DNA from: Desulfotomaculaceae bacterium
GTDB lineage: Bacteria > Bacillota > Desulfotomaculia > Desulfotomaculales > Pelotomaculaceae
Length of the DNA stretch: 64,000 nt
Direction of reading: 5' to 3'
Assembly: GCA_028696455.1 (NCBI GenBank)
Contig: JAQVGZ010000003.1
Location: 31,564-95,563 of the forward strand
Shown: positions 27,140 through 35,991 of the stretch, piece by piece
Numbering within the stretch: the stretch's first letter is position 1
How the letters are laid out: each line of letters starts with the position of its first letter
Notes under the pieces: model-generated
The model's database searches: none
The model's input: only the letters and a program-made list of their open reading frames with translations
What the model was told of the DNA's origin: nothing
Made by a program: the position numbers and the translations under genes

Positions 27140-28558
27140 ATGAAAAAATATTGCTTATTATTTCTCACCTGTCTTTTAGCAGTTATTATTCCTCTCGGTC
27201 CCGCGCAGGCCGCTGCTGACAACCAGGCTATTTTTGTAGTGGACAATCAAAAATATAGTGTCAATGGCGCCGTGTATCTTATGGATGCAGCCCCCTATAT
27301 TGCACAAGATCGGGTTTTGGTGCCCCTGCGCTATCTAGCCTATGCGCTTGGCCTGGGTGAAAAAGAAGTCATCTGGAATGAAAGCGACAAAAGTGTCGAG
27401 TTACTGTCTTTAAATAATAAAATAAGACTGGAAGTTAACAGCCGTACTCTTTATGTTAGTGAAATAGGTTATCAGATGGATGTCGCGCCGGTCATTCGGG
27501 GAAGCCGAGTTTATCTTCCCGCCCGCTGGGTTTCCGAGGCACTGGGTTACTCCGTTGGCTGGGAGGGAAGAGCACGGGCGGTGTTAATTGGCAGGACTGG
27601 CAATCTACCCGGGATAAACAAAATACCGCTAAACTTTTTTCCGGTCAGGGTAAGACCTTGTCCAATATCGGAGTCCGATCTGATGTATGGAAATAAGCTG
27701 TCATCCACTTCGATTTTATTTACCGGTGACTATGCCAATGTATATAATGCCGGAGTGGCAGCCGGCTATGTTGACGGATTTGTTTTAGGACCTCAACAGG
27801 TGTTCTCATTTAATCAAGTAGTTGGAAAAAGAACAGGCGCCAGGGGGTTTATCATCGGACACGACGCCTGGAACATCCCTACCACCGGCGGCGGTGTTTG
27901 CCGCACTTCCACCGTGCTTTTCCAGGTAGCGAAGAAAGCGGGGTTTGATATTATCGAAAGACACTCCCATTATCCTCCGGTAAGCTATACACCACCCGGT
28001 ACTGACGCCACCGTGAGCTGGGGTTCGTTGGACTTAAAGTTTAAAAACAACTTGGATACTCCAGTGATTATTCGGGCGGGACTTGATGACAAAGGCAATA
28101 GACGCCTTCTGTGGGCAGAGCTTTGGGAGAGCAGACCCCTGACCAGGATAGATCTGGCTATATTAATGAAAGAGCCGGAAACAAGTATGTGGGATAGTAT
28201 TGAACAGACAAGACTTGTTGCTGTTTTAAAAAATGATGTTCCTTTTATTTCTATTAATCAATTAAGTGATTTGCTTCGATTGTCACCGGAAGAAATTTCT
28301 CATGAAGGCCGGGTTGGTGTTGCTTTTACGATTAATAATCATTTAGTTGAAGTTTACGAGGGAATCAACAAAATATATGTCAATGGTATAGAACTTCAAT
28401 TAGCAGAGGCGCCCTTTATACTGCCTGAAATAAATTGTGGCGTATGGCTACCGCTGCACGAAATGGCTGAACTTATTGGAGCGGAGTTACTGTGGTTTGA
28501 CAGCCCGCAGCCGCAGCTCTTATTAAATTTAAGCGGCAGCAGTATGACAGGGGAGTGA
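27140..28558 (+). CDS. secreted VanW-domain protein with copper-amine-oxidase-like N-terminal repeats
   Basis: The 472-residue protein begins with a signal peptide (MKKYCLLFLTCLLAVIIPLG, cleavage near AQA-AA). Residues 30-145 hold copper-amine-oxidase-N-like stretches (APYIAQDRVLVPLRYLAYALG, VAPVIRGSRVYLPARWVSEALGY), used in Firmicutes as wall-associated domains. Residues 190-330 hold a VanW domain (FSFNQVVGKRTGARGF, IPTTGGGVCRTSTVL). A further amine-oxidase-like stretch lies near the C-terminus. VanW occurs in the vanB cluster of enterococci without a known activity and is widespread in Clostridia without resistance genes; no van genes are present here. ATG 27140 is chosen over GTG-type 27122 because it starts the signal peptide. 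Confidence 0.88.
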   Translation: MKKYCLLFLTCLLAVIIPLGPAQAAADNQAIFVVDNQKYSVNGAVYLMDAAPYIAQDRVLVPLRYLAYALGLGEKEVIWNESDKSVELLSLNNKIRLEVNSRTLYVSEIGYQMDVAPVIRGSRVYLPARWVSEALGYSVGWEGRARAVLIGRTGNLPGINKIPLNFFPVRVRPCPISESDLMYGNKLSSTSILFTGDYANVYNAGVAAGYVDGFVLGPQQVFSFNQVVGKRTGARGFIIGHDAWNIPTTGGGVCRTSTVLFQVAKKAGFDIIERHSHYPPVSYTPPGTDATVSWGSLDLKFKNNLDTPVIIRAGLDDKGNRRLLWAELWESRPLTRIDLAILMKEPETSMWDSIEQTRLVAVLKNDVPFISINQLSDLLRLSPEEISHEGRVGVAFTINNHLVEVYEGINKIYVNGIELQLAEAPFILPEINCGVWLPLHEMAELIGAELLWFDSPQPQLLLNLSGSSMTGE

Positions 28559-28665
28559 TCTAATCATAACATTATTAAGATATTTTATCTATGCGCAGGT
28601 AAAAGGTTGAGTTGCGGCGCATATGGAATATTTGACAACACCTTAGTTATTATATAAACTCTTCT

Positions 28666-28696
28666 AAGGACATCTGTACAGATGTCCTTGTTTTTG
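28666..28696 (+). terminator. intrinsic terminator after the VanW gene
   Basis: AAGGACATCTG (28666-28676) pairs with CAGATGTCCTT (28679-28689), followed by GTTTTT. Confidence 0.8.
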
Positions 28697-28745
28697 ATTA
28701 AATCAAAGATTATTGCTTTCGGATCGCGTAAGGAAGGGGAAAGTT

Positions 28746-29471
28746 ATGGAAGAGCGCCTGCAAAAAGTATTGGCCCGGGCGGGAATTGCCTCTCGCCGGC
28801 GTTGTGAAGAAATGATCAGGGCGGGTATCGTTAAAGTAAATGGAAGAGTGGTTACTGAGCTGGGCACTAAAGTAAATCCAGCCAAGGACAGGATAAAAGT
28901 CAGCGACAAAGCACTCGTCCTGACCAATAATAAGATTTACATGGCCCTATATAAGCCCCGGGGCTACGTAAGCACACTACATGATGACAGAGGCAGAAAG
29001 CAAGTAGTCGATCTGCTTAAAGATGTTCCAGGGCGTGTTTATCCGGTAGGGAGATTGGATTACAATAGTGAAGGTTTGCTCCTCCTAACAAATGACGGAG
29101 ATTTGACTTATGCTTTAACCCATCCCAAGCACAGGGTGTCCAAAACTTACCTGGTCCGGGTTGAGGGAGTGCCGGCGTTAGCCAAGTTGGAACAAATGGC
29201 CAGTGGTATGCTCCTCGAAGATGGACTCACAGAGCCGGCCCAAGTTCGCCTGGTCAATGCCAGGGATGGCAAGGCCCTTTTAGAAATCACCCTATATGAA
29301 GGCCGAAATCGCCAGATTAGGCGCATGTGCGAGTATATCGGCCACCCGGTGTTAAGATTGCAGCGCACCCGTGTAGGTAACATTACCCTGGATGGCCTCT
29401 ACCCTGGTCAGTACCGCTACCTGACCAGGGCGGAATTGGAAAAGTTAAGGCGTTTAACCGAATTGGGCTAA
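28746..29471 (+). CDS. ribosomal large-subunit pseudouridine synthase, RluB/RsuA family
   Basis: The 241-residue enzyme has an N-terminal S4 RNA-binding domain (RLQKVLARAGIASRRRCEEM) and the RsuA/RluB/E/F catalytic domain with GRLDYNSEGLLLLTNDG, where the Asp is the catalytic nucleophile. It isomerises a uridine in rRNA; by length and motifs it resembles Bacillus RluB, but the exact target cannot be read. ATG 28746 follows AAGGGGAAAG. The strong terminator just upstream separates it from the VanW gene. In many Firmicutes this gene lies near scpAB or cmk; here cmk is 6 kb downstream. Confidence 0.93.
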   Translation: MEERLQKVLARAGIASRRRCEEMIRAGIVKVNGRVVTELGTKVNPAKDRIKVSDKALVLTNNKIYMALYKPRGYVSTLHDDRGRKQVVDLLKDVPGRVYPVGRLDYNSEGLLLLTNDGDLTYALTHPKHRVSKTYLVRVEGVPALAKLEQMASGMLLEDGLTEPAQVRLVNARDGKALLEITLYEGRNRQIRRMCEYIGHPVLRLQRTRVGNITLDGLYPGQYRYLTRAELEKLRRLTELG

Positions 29472-29590
29472 TAAAATCCCCATGGTTTTCGTTTAAACGT
29501 GGTTATTTTGACAAAGATTAGCAGGATTTTATTTATTCGTAGTAGAATTAGTGAACCAGCGGTACCTGAAGACAGTAGGAGGAGATTTTT

Positions 29591-30058
29591 TTGTCTAGCA
29601 TCCTTAACAGTGATGGCACTGGTGAAAGACAAGGTATTTTGGTCAAGGTCCGTCTGGATATTAAGGGCACTGGCAAGCCCGGACGTTTTTTATTTGGGGG
29701 GAAAACGCTCGATAAGGTGGCTGAAGAATCCAGGGAACAGCAGTTAACTGTTTTCCGAAACGTGCCTATGCAGGGTATTCATATAATTGATATCGATTGC
29801 AGTACGGAAATATACACTGTAAACGATGACATTACCAACAATGAAATAGCCTATGCGCCCCTGGAGTTGACCATTAAAGCAGATAACCTTGAAAACGTGA
29901 TCCGGTTTATCACTAGAGAAGACTTTAGAAAAATCGAAGTCCTTGATCCGGCGTCAATAACTTTAAACCATAATGAGATTGAAAGACTTTTTTTTAAAAT
30001 ATTTGAGGAGATTAAAGAATTTCGTTTGTGGTTGGAAAGAAAATATAATTTAAGGTAG
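29591..30058 (+). CDS. conserved hypothetical protein upstream of a HutP-like gene
   Basis: The 155-residue protein has no motif that I recognise. It has an N-terminal beta-rich part (GILVKVRLDIKGTGKPGRFLF), a central acidic part, and a C-terminal helix rich in Phe, Arg and Glu. The start is TTG 29591 with AGGAGGAG upstream, the only reasonable start. It has no signal peptide or membrane segment. It ends 25 bases before the HutP-like gene and probably shares its transcript, which ends at the terminator at 30584; a functional link to that RNA-binding-type protein is possible. Confidence 0.65.
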   Translation: MSSILNSDGTGERQGILVKVRLDIKGTGKPGRFLFGGKTLDKVAEESREQQLTVFRNVPMQGIHIIDIDCSTEIYTVNDDITNNEIAYAPLELTIKADNLENVIRFITREDFRKIEVLDPASITLNHNEIERLFFKIFEEIKEFRLWLERKYNLR

Positions 30059-30083
30059 CGACCAAGACAGGAGGCGCTCTGTC

Positions 30084-30527
30084 ATGATTTTCCAAGGGAG
30101 CCGAAATATAGCACGGGTAGCCATAGAAATGGCTATGACCGACAGCAGGGAACAAGAGAAAGAATTTAAATTAAAATTCTCCGGTGAAGGAATTAAAACA
30201 GCTGCTGTTGACAGCGGCGGGAATTTTGTGTTGTCGATTAATAAGATGATCGAGCGGGCGGTTGTAGCTGCCAAACGTGAGGGTGTAATCAAAGAAATAC
30301 ATTCTGAGGAGGGAGCGATAGCCGGAGCTGCCAGGGAGGCGCTCTCCCAGCTGATTCCAAAGGCCATCGGACTTAATGTGGGGGGTAAGATAGGTATTGC
30401 CCGGAAGGATGACCATATCAGTGTAGCTGCGTTTTTTGGTGTAGGGCTTTTGCATTTGGACGAAGTGGCCATCGGACTCGGACACAGGGCAGTTCCGGGC
30501 GAAAATAATGGGAAGCGAGCCGAGTGA
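30084..30527 (+). CDS. HutP-like regulatory protein
   Basis: The 147-residue protein resembles Bacillus HutP in length and layout: an N-terminal helix with IARVAIEMAMTDS, a middle part GVIKEIHSEEGAIAGAAREAL aligning with the HutP region around His73 and His77, and the C-terminal strand AAFFGVGLLHLDEVAIGLGH aligning with the stretch ending in His138. HutP is an RNA-binding antiterminator activated by L-histidine and a divalent metal bound by those three histidines. Here the first and last have candidate equivalents, but the His77 position appears to be Ala, so the ligand may differ. No hut operon is visible. ATG 30084 follows AGGAGGCGC. Confidence 0.65.
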   Translation: MIFQGSRNIARVAIEMAMTDSREQEKEFKLKFSGEGIKTAAVDSGGNFVLSINKMIERAVVAAKREGVIKEIHSEEGAIAGAAREALSQLIPKAIGLNVGGKIGIARKDDHISVAAFFGVGLLHLDEVAIGLGHRAVPGENNGKRAE

Positions 30528-30583
30528 GAAGAAGATAAGCTGAAATGAGATGAGCACGGCAGTATGTTATGCTAGAAAGAACT

Positions 30584-30613
30584 AACCGGTACTAATGCGA
30601 GTGCCGGTTTTTA
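30584..30613 (+). terminator. intrinsic terminator after the HutP-like gene
   Basis: AACCGG-ACT pairs with AGT-CCGGTT, followed by TTTTTAT. Confidence 0.75.
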
Positions 30614-30827
30614 TACTTCTAAATACGGCCAGAATGTTTTAGTCCACAATTTCTTAAGGAGTGGTAGGGACTAAAAATACTGTTGCCATACAGGCTGGCG
30701 TATGCTACTATAATAAATATTTGTAGCAAAGTAAAATGGTAGATTGGGTTTATCTTAAAGAAAAACTTACGTTAGTAACTTTAAGGACAACAATGAAGTA
30801 CGGTAGAATGGTAGGAGGCGATAAGTG

Positions 30828-30848
30828 ATGTTCTTATGGTCTGGTTAA
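30828..30848 (+). CDS. leader peptide MFLWSG of the aroF operon
   Basis: ATG TTC TTA TGG TCT GGT TAA encodes M-F-L-W-S-G. TAGGAGGCG (30812-30820) is a strong ribosome site at suitable distance. The stop codon overlaps the first bases of the terminator hairpin (30847-30872), so a ribosome on this frame would directly affect folding. It holds one Phe and one Trp codon among six, end products of the pathway that begins with the downstream DAHP synthase. Function as an attenuating leader peptide is inferred. Confidence 0.6.
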   Translation: MFLWSG

Positions 30849-30872
30849 GCATTCCTCCGGAATGCTTTTTAT
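30847..30872 (+). terminator. attenuator-type terminator before aroF
   Basis: AAGCATTCC (30847-30855) pairs with GGAATGCTT (30859-30867), followed by T. The loop includes CCTCC, complementary to the GGAGG ribosome site of the leader peptide (30813-30817), offering an alternative pairing. Confidence 0.78.
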
Positions 30873-30965
30873 ATTTTAGTACATCTTGCTATAGTGAAAT
30901 AAGGCAATTATAGAAATTATATAGTATAAAGGTTTTTCTAAAAATTTTTGAGGTGGTGTAAACTA

Positions 30966-31982
30966 ATGATTATCGTCATGGATCATCAAGCAAATGATGC
31001 TCATATAGAAGCTGTAGTGGCTCGGCTGGCTAGGGCGGGTTTTCAGATCCATCTTTCTCAGGGGGTTGAGCGCACTATTATCGGCGCTATCGGGGATAAA
31101 ACTCAGCTTAAAAATATTAGTTTGGAAGCTATTCCTGGTGTGGAAAAGGTTGTACCTGTTCTGCAGCCCTATAAACTGGCCAGCAGGGCTTTTCATGAAG
31201 AGGGTACCCTCATCCGGGTGGGCGGTCTTAAGATAGGTGGCGACACCATTCATGTGATCGCTGGTCCCTGTGCGGTAGAGAGCCGTAACCAACTCCTGGA
31301 GGCAGCGAAAATTGTCAAAGAGGCCGGCGCAACCATGCTCAGGGGCGGCGCCTTTAAGCCCAGGACTTCTCCTTATTCCTTTCAGGGACTGGAGGAGGAA
31401 GGCTTAAAGCTTTTAGCCGAAGCGAGGGAAGCAACAGGTCTCCTGATTGTAACAGAGGTTATGGATGTGCGCACCCTGCCGATGGTCGCCGAGTATGCCG
31501 ATATCTTGCAAATTGGCGCACGCAATATGCAGAATTACTTCCTGTTGCGTGAGGTTGCCAGGGTGGATAAGCCGGTATTATTAAAGAGGGCTCCCTCGGC
31601 GACCTTTGAAGAGTGGCTGATGGCAGCTGAATATATTATGGCTGGTGGTAATTATAAGGTTATTCTATGTGAGCGGGGCATTCGTAGTTACGAGAACTAT
31701 ACAAGAAATACTCTAGATTTGTCTGCCATCCCGGTTATAAAGCATCTTTCACATCTTCCAGTACTGGTAGATCCAAGTCATGCCACAGGCAAGTGGCGCT
31801 TTGTCCCTGCTATGGCCAAAGCAGCTATAGCCGCCGGCGCTGACGGCTTACTAATCGAAGTACACCCTAACCCTCCGGAGGCTTTGTGCGATGGACCCCA
31901 GTCACTCAATCCGGACAACTTTAGCTCATTGATGGTTGATTTGAAGCAACTTGCGCCAGCATTGGGGAGGAAACTTTCTTGA
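30966..31982 (+). CDS. aroF: 3-deoxy-7-phosphoheptulonate (DAHP) synthase
   Basis: This enzyme condenses phosphoenolpyruvate and erythrose-4-phosphate, the first committed step to chorismate. The 338-residue protein has an N-terminal ferredoxin-like regulatory domain (1-70) and a type Ibeta/KDO8PS-like barrel with [34 protein letters not shown] and DPSHATG. The N-terminal domain in related enzymes mediates feedback by Tyr or Phe. ATG 30966 follows GAGGTGGT; the frame is open to 30948. It overlaps tyrA by four bases. The leader peptide and terminator upstream suggest transcription attenuation. Confidence 0.94.
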   Translation: MIIVMDHQANDAHIEAVVARLARAGFQIHLSQGVERTIIGAIGDKTQLKNISLEAIPGVEKVVPVLQPYKLASRAFHEEGTLIRVGGLKIGGDTIHVIAGPCAVESRNQLLEAAKIVKEAGATMLRGGAFKPRTSPYSFQGLEEEGLKLLAEAREATGLLIVTEVMDVRTLPMVAEYADILQIGARNMQNYFLLREVARVDKPVLLKRAPSATFEEWLMAAEYIMAGGNYKVILCERGIRSYENYTRNTLDLSAIPVIKHLSHLPVLVDPSHATGKWRFVPAMAKAAIAAGADGLLIEVHPNPPEALCDGPQSLNPDNFSSLMVDLKQLAPALGRKLS

Positions 31983-33088
31983 AGGCAATATTTAACCGGG
32001 TGGCCATCATTGGTGTCGGTTTAATTGGGGGTTCCCTGGGCATGGCGCTGCGTGCGCGGGGACTGGCCAGTGAGGTGGTCGGCTCAGGTTCCCGTGTGGA
32101 GAACTTACGCCTGGGTATTGAGCTGGGAGCCATACATCGTTTTACCAGTTCAATTGGCGAGGGAGTGGCGGGGGCCGATCTCGTAATAATAGCCACTCCG
32201 GTAAGCGTTACGGTAACAGTACTGCAGGATATCATCCCTTACCTGTCCCCTGGCGCGGTAGTCACTGATGTAGGAAGCACTAAGAGTGACATTGTCCGTG
32301 CGGCAGAAAAGCTTATGCCGCCTGAAATTACTTTTATCGGTGGCCACCCGATGGCCGGCACAGAGAGGGCCGGGGTCCGGGAGGCCGACCGTTACTTGTT
32401 TGAAAACGCTTTTTACATCATCACCCCCCACGCTAACACACCTCCCCAGGCAATAGAAGTGGTAAAAAAATTGGCTTCTGGAGTGGGGGCGAAGATCATT
32501 GAAATGGAGCCGGAAAGTCATGACCTGGCAGTTGCTGCAGTCAGTCATTTGCCCTACTTTATCGCCGTATCGCTGGTCAATACGGTTGCTCATATGCCCG
32601 GCAGCAATGAAATTTTGCCACTTGCGGCGAGTGGATTCAGGGACACTACCCGGATAGCTGCCAGCAGCCCGGGAATGTGGCGGGGTATTTTTCAGTCGAA
32701 CCGGGAGCAACTACTGGCTATAATCAGGCGCTTCCGTTCGGAAATTAGCCTGTTTGAAAGCTCTATTGCTGAAGATGATGGAGAAAATGTCGAGGTTAAG
32801 CTGGAGAATGCGCGAAGAGTACGTTCCGGCCTGCCGTCAAAGGCGAGCCGATATCTAACCAGCCTTTATGAAATTGTGGTTACCGTACCTGACCGGCCAG
32901 GGGTAATTGCTGCTTTGGCTGCTCCCCTGGCGGATGCAGGAGTTAATATTTACGATATTGAAATATTGCGGGTGCGTGAGGGTGATGGCGGCACAATCAG
33001 GGTAGGCTTTTCCTCGGAAGAGGAACAGAACAGAGCAGTGCTTGCTCTTCAAGAGCTTGGGTACCAGGTTAGGATAAGGCAAATGTAA
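31979..33088 (+). CDS. tyrA: prephenate dehydrogenase
   Basis: TyrA oxidatively decarboxylates prephenate to 4-hydroxyphenylpyruvate in tyrosine synthesis. The 369-residue protein has the Rossmann motif [12 protein letters not shown], the [12 protein letters not shown] catalytic block with its histidine, [11 protein letters not shown], and a C-terminal ACT domain (about residue 297 onward, [20 protein letters not shown]), the usual site for tyrosine feedback. The start is TTG 31979, overlapping the aroF stop (TTGA) with GGGAGG upstream. It lies between aroF and aroA. Confidence 0.95.
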   Translation: MKAIFNRVAIIGVGLIGGSLGMALRARGLASEVVGSGSRVENLRLGIELGAIHRFTSSIGEGVAGADLVIIATPVSVTVTVLQDIIPYLSPGAVVTDVGSTKSDIVRAAEKLMPPEITFIGGHPMAGTERAGVREADRYLFENAFYIITPHANTPPQAIEVVKKLASGVGAKIIEMEPESHDLAVAAVSHLPYFIAVSLVNTVAHMPGSNEILPLAASGFRDTTRIAASSPGMWRGIFQSNREQLLAIIRRFRSEISLFESSIAEDDGENVEVKLENARRVRSGLPSKASRYLTSLYEIVVTVPDRPGVIAALAAPLADAGVNIYDIEILRVREGDGGTIRVGFSSEEEQNRAVLALQELGYQVRIRQM

Positions 33089-33120
33089 CGGGGGGAGCAA
33101 AAATAGGCGTATTAAATGAT

Positions 33121-34407
33121 TTGTTCGTGGCGCCGGCCGCGGCGCTAAAAGGCACAGTGACGGCGCCCGGTGATAAGTCAATATCCCACCGGGCTGTGAT
33201 GCTGGGAGCACTGGCCGAAGGGGATACAGTTATAAAAAACTTCCTGCCCGGGGAAGACTGTTTATCCACAATTAGCTGTTTTAGAAAACTGGGCGTGGAA
33301 ATAACAGGTCCGGAGCGTGGCCAGGTAAGAGTGCGCGGGCGGGGCTTCGGGGGGCTGGCTGAGCCGGATGATGTTCTGAACGCTGGCAATTCCGGAACAA
33401 CAATCCGCTTGCTTCTGGGTATACTGGCCGGCCAGCCTTATTTTAGTGTAGTCACCGGTGACGACTCCCTGCGGCAGCGCCCCATGGCCCGTGTCACCAG
33501 ACCACTGGCCCGGATGGGGGCCAAAATGCTGGGTAGGCAGGGGGGTAACCTCGCCCCATTGGGTGTACAGGGGGGATGTTTAAAGTCTATTGTTCACAAC
33601 AGCCCGATGGCAAGCGCCCAGGTCAAGTCGTCGATCCTGCTAGCCGGCCTCTTTGCGGACGGGGTAACCACTATAGTTGAACCGTTCCGCTCCAGGGACC
33701 ATACTGAGAGAATGCTGAAATATTTTGGCGCGAAAGTTGAGGTTTTCGGCAATACAGTCCGGGTAACTGGTCATCCCCACCTCAAGGGGCAAAGGGTGCT
33801 TATTCCTGGTGATATTTCATCGGCAGCGTTCTTGATGGTAGCGGCCTCCATTGTGCCAGGCTCTGATCTAACTATACCGGGTGTTGGCATAAACCATACC
33901 AGGAGCGGAATCCTGGACGTCCTGCTAAAGATGGGCGCCGGCATTGAGCTGCTCCATCAGCGGGAGGCGGGAGGTGAGCCAGTTGCGGACATCAGAGTTC
34001 GTTACAATGGCAAGCTCGCCGGTGTCACTGTTGAAGGTGAGACCATCCCCCGGTTAATCGATGAAGTTCCTGCCCTGGCAGTAGCCGCAGCAGTGGCTGA
34101 GGGAAATACGCACATTAAGGATGCTTCCGAGTTGAAAGTGAAAGAAAGTGACCGTATAGCCACTGTTGCGACATTGCTGCACCGGTTTGGGGCAGATGTG
34201 GAAGAACTGCCTGAAGGCCTCCTCATACGGGGTGGCCGGCCACTCAAGGGAACCATATGTGAAAGCCAAGGCGACCACCGCATTGCGATGGCAGCAGCTA
34301 TAGCCGGGCTGGTTGCAAAAGGGGAAACGTTAGTTCGTGGGGCGGAGTGCATTAATGTATCTTTTCCCGGATTTGCCCGCGAATTAAAAAACATTCAAGG
34401 TAAATAA
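33121..34407 (+). CDS. aroA: 3-phosphoshikimate 1-carboxyvinyltransferase (EPSP synthase)
   Basis: AroA transfers the enolpyruvyl group of PEP to shikimate-3-phosphate. The 428-residue frame contains PGDKSISHRAVMLGAL, LNAGNSGTTIRLLLG, RPMARVTRPL and KVKESDRI. TTG 33121 is the first conventional start, but no ribosome site serves it. The strong GGGGGAG at 33090-33097 points instead to ATA 33103, which would add MGVLND, matching where family members begin. A rare ATA start is therefore possible. The gene follows tyrA and ends at a strong terminator, closing the aroF-tyrA-aroA unit. Confidence 0.95.
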   Translation: MFVAPAAALKGTVTAPGDKSISHRAVMLGALAEGDTVIKNFLPGEDCLSTISCFRKLGVEITGPERGQVRVRGRGFGGLAEPDDVLNAGNSGTTIRLLLGILAGQPYFSVVTGDDSLRQRPMARVTRPLARMGAKMLGRQGGNLAPLGVQGGCLKSIVHNSPMASAQVKSSILLAGLFADGVTTIVEPFRSRDHTERMLKYFGAKVEVFGNTVRVTGHPHLKGQRVLIPGDISSAAFLMVAASIVPGSDLTIPGVGINHTRSGILDVLLKMGAGIELLHQREAGGEPVADIRVRYNGKLAGVTVEGETIPRLIDEVPALAVAAAVAEGNTHIKDASELKVKESDRIATVATLLHRFGADVEELPEGLLIRGGRPLKGTICESQGDHRIAMAAAIAGLVAKGETLVRGAECINVSFPGFARELKNIQGK

Positions 34408-34408
34408 T

Positions 34409-34445
34409 AAAATCTGGAAAAGTTTTTCCTTTCCAGATTTTATTT
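34409..34445 (+). terminator. intrinsic terminator after aroA
   Basis: AAAATCTGGAAA (34409-34420) pairs with TTCCAGATTTT (34431-34441), then TATTTAT. The following 180 AT-rich bases to cmk contain no promoter clear enough to call. Confidence 0.75.
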
Positions 34446-34631
34446 ATATAAAGGCTGGAATGAAATGAACCAGTCAACAAGTACTTTGAACTTTTTCAGT
34501 TATAACCATGTATTTAGTTAATAAAAAAGGAAAAAACTATATTATGTCGAAATAATTGATTTATTTTAATAATTTATTATGCTTTAGAAAACATGTGAGC
34601 TGCTGTTTTCAAGTACTTTTTGGAGGACGCT

Positions 34632-35306
34632 ATGGATTTAAGGCCTAATATTGCCATAGATGGACCAGCCGGTTCTGGTAAGAGTACGGTTGCCAGGAGG
34701 GTGGCAGAAGAACTCGGTTATTTATATATAGATACTGGTGCGATGTACCGGGCCATTACCTTAAAGGCGTACCGCGCTGGTGTGGATTTTGACGATATGG
34801 ATGCCTTGGGCGAAGTGGCGACAAACGCTTCGGTAGAACTTGTGGCTGGGCCAGACCGCAGTTTGAAGGTATTATTGGATCATGAAGACGTAACTGAAGA
34901 AATCCGCAGCCCGTATATATCCAGATGCGTTTCTCTGACTGCCAGGGCGCCAAAAGTAAGAAAGCGCCTGGTGGAACTGCAGCGGACTATGGCTAAACAA
35001 GGCGGAGTAGTTATGGAAGGACGGGATATTGGAACAGTTGTGCTTCCTGATGCCCAGATAAAAATTTATCTTATGGCTTCTCCAGAAGAAAGATCGCGAA
35101 GACGTTTAAAAGAATTATCAGCAAAGGGCTATAAAATTGGCCTGCACCAAATGCAAGCAGAAATACTTGAGCGTGACCGGCTTGATGCTACCAGGAAAAT
35201 AGGTCCGCTGACCCCGGCTGCTGATGCGGAAATTATTAATTGTACCAGCCTTTCCGTTGAGCAGGTAGTGCGGATGATTACTGAAAGGATATTGGCGGGG
35301 AGGTAG
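34632..35306 (+). CDS. cmk: cytidylate kinase
   Basis: Cmk phosphorylates CMP and dCMP with ATP. The 224-residue protein has the P-loop DGPAGSGKSTVA, the short NMP-binding region DTGAMYRA, and MEGRDIGTVVLPDA. ATG 34632 follows TGGAGGAC; an in-frame TTG at 34620 is inside that ribosome site and unlikely. It is followed after six bases by plsC and then by ispH-S1, a gene order seen in several Firmicutes (cmk-plsC-ispH/rpsA). Confidence 0.96.
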   Translation: MDLRPNIAIDGPAGSGKSTVARRVAEELGYLYIDTGAMYRAITLKAYRAGVDFDDMDALGEVATNASVELVAGPDRSLKVLLDHEDVTEEIRSPYISRCVSLTARAPKVRKRLVELQRTMAKQGGVVMEGRDIGTVVLPDAQIKIYLMASPEERSRRRLKELSAKGYKIGLHQMQAEILERDRLDATRKIGPLTPAADAEIINCTSLSVEQVVRMITERILAGR

Positions 35307-35312
35307 TACCGG

Positions 35313-35891
35313 GTGTTCTACTATTTTGCACGGTTTATCTGCCGGATCATTTTGGCTGTATTTAGACGCTGGGAAGTATATGGAGCAGCAAACTTACCAG
35401 AGGCGGGTGGGCTGGTTCTAGTCGCAAACCATACCAGTTACTGGGATCCAGTTGTAGTTGGCTGTGCGATTGACCGGAGAATTAATTTCATGGGTAAGGC
35501 GGAGCTATTTGACATCCCACTGCTCAATCCAATTATTCGCGCGCTGGGCACTTTTCCAGTCCGGCGTGGTGGTAGTGACCGGTCAGCGATTCGTAAGGCC
35601 CTGGCTTTGCTTGAGGAAGGTCAAATTGTCGGGGTTTTCCCTGAGGGCGGCAGAAGCCTCAGCGGTGAGCTGCAAAGGCCGCACCTGGGTGCGGCAATGC
35701 TGGCGCTGAAGGCGGGTGTGCCGATGCTGCCGGTGGGCATTAAGGTTTCTGAAGGCCTTTTTGGCAAAATAAAAATAAATATTGGTAAGCCGGTTATTTT
35801 TCCGGTTGCTGCTAAATTATCAAGGGCTGACCAGGAAAAAGCCAGTAATTTGCTTATGACACAAATTGCTGCTTTGCTTAAGAAACATTGA
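35313..35891 (+). CDS. plsC: 1-acyl-sn-glycerol-3-phosphate acyltransferase
   Basis: PlsC acylates lysophosphatidic acid at the membrane, giving phosphatidic acid. The 192-residue protein has the acyltransferase motif NHTSYWDPV (H-x4-D), the FPEGGRS substrate motif and a hydrophobic N-terminal segment. GTG 35313 follows GGGGAGG in the end of cmk. The plsY gene for the preceding acylation step lies 10 kb downstream, with gpsA for the glycerol-3-phosphate supply. Confidence 0.93.
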   Translation: MFYYFARFICRIILAVFRRWEVYGAANLPEAGGLVLVANHTSYWDPVVVGCAIDRRINFMGKAELFDIPLLNPIIRALGTFPVRRGGSDRSAIRKALALLEEGQIVGVFPEGGRSLSGELQRPHLGAAMLALKAGVPMLPVGIKVSEGLFGKIKINIGKPVIFPVAAKLSRADQEKASNLLMTQIAALLKKH

Positions 35892-35991
35892 CAGGAATTA
35901 TTTTTAAATATGAATATTAAGAAGGAAACTATAGGTATTACAGCGAATGTAATTATAATTAAGATAAATACTGCGGTGGTAATGTATTAAA

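Larger units (their letters stand above)
30614..30965 (+). promoter_or_regulatory. leader region of the aro operon with promoter-like element
   Basis: About 350 bases separate the HutP-like terminator from aroF. TATAAT at 30709-30714 is a good -10 (TTGCCA at 30683 is 20 bases away, long). After it comes a leader of about 110 bases, a six-codon open frame with a strong ribosome site, and an intrinsic terminator, then about 95 bases to aroF. The order promoter, leader peptide, terminator, structural gene is that of a classical amino-acid attenuator. Confidence 0.6.
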
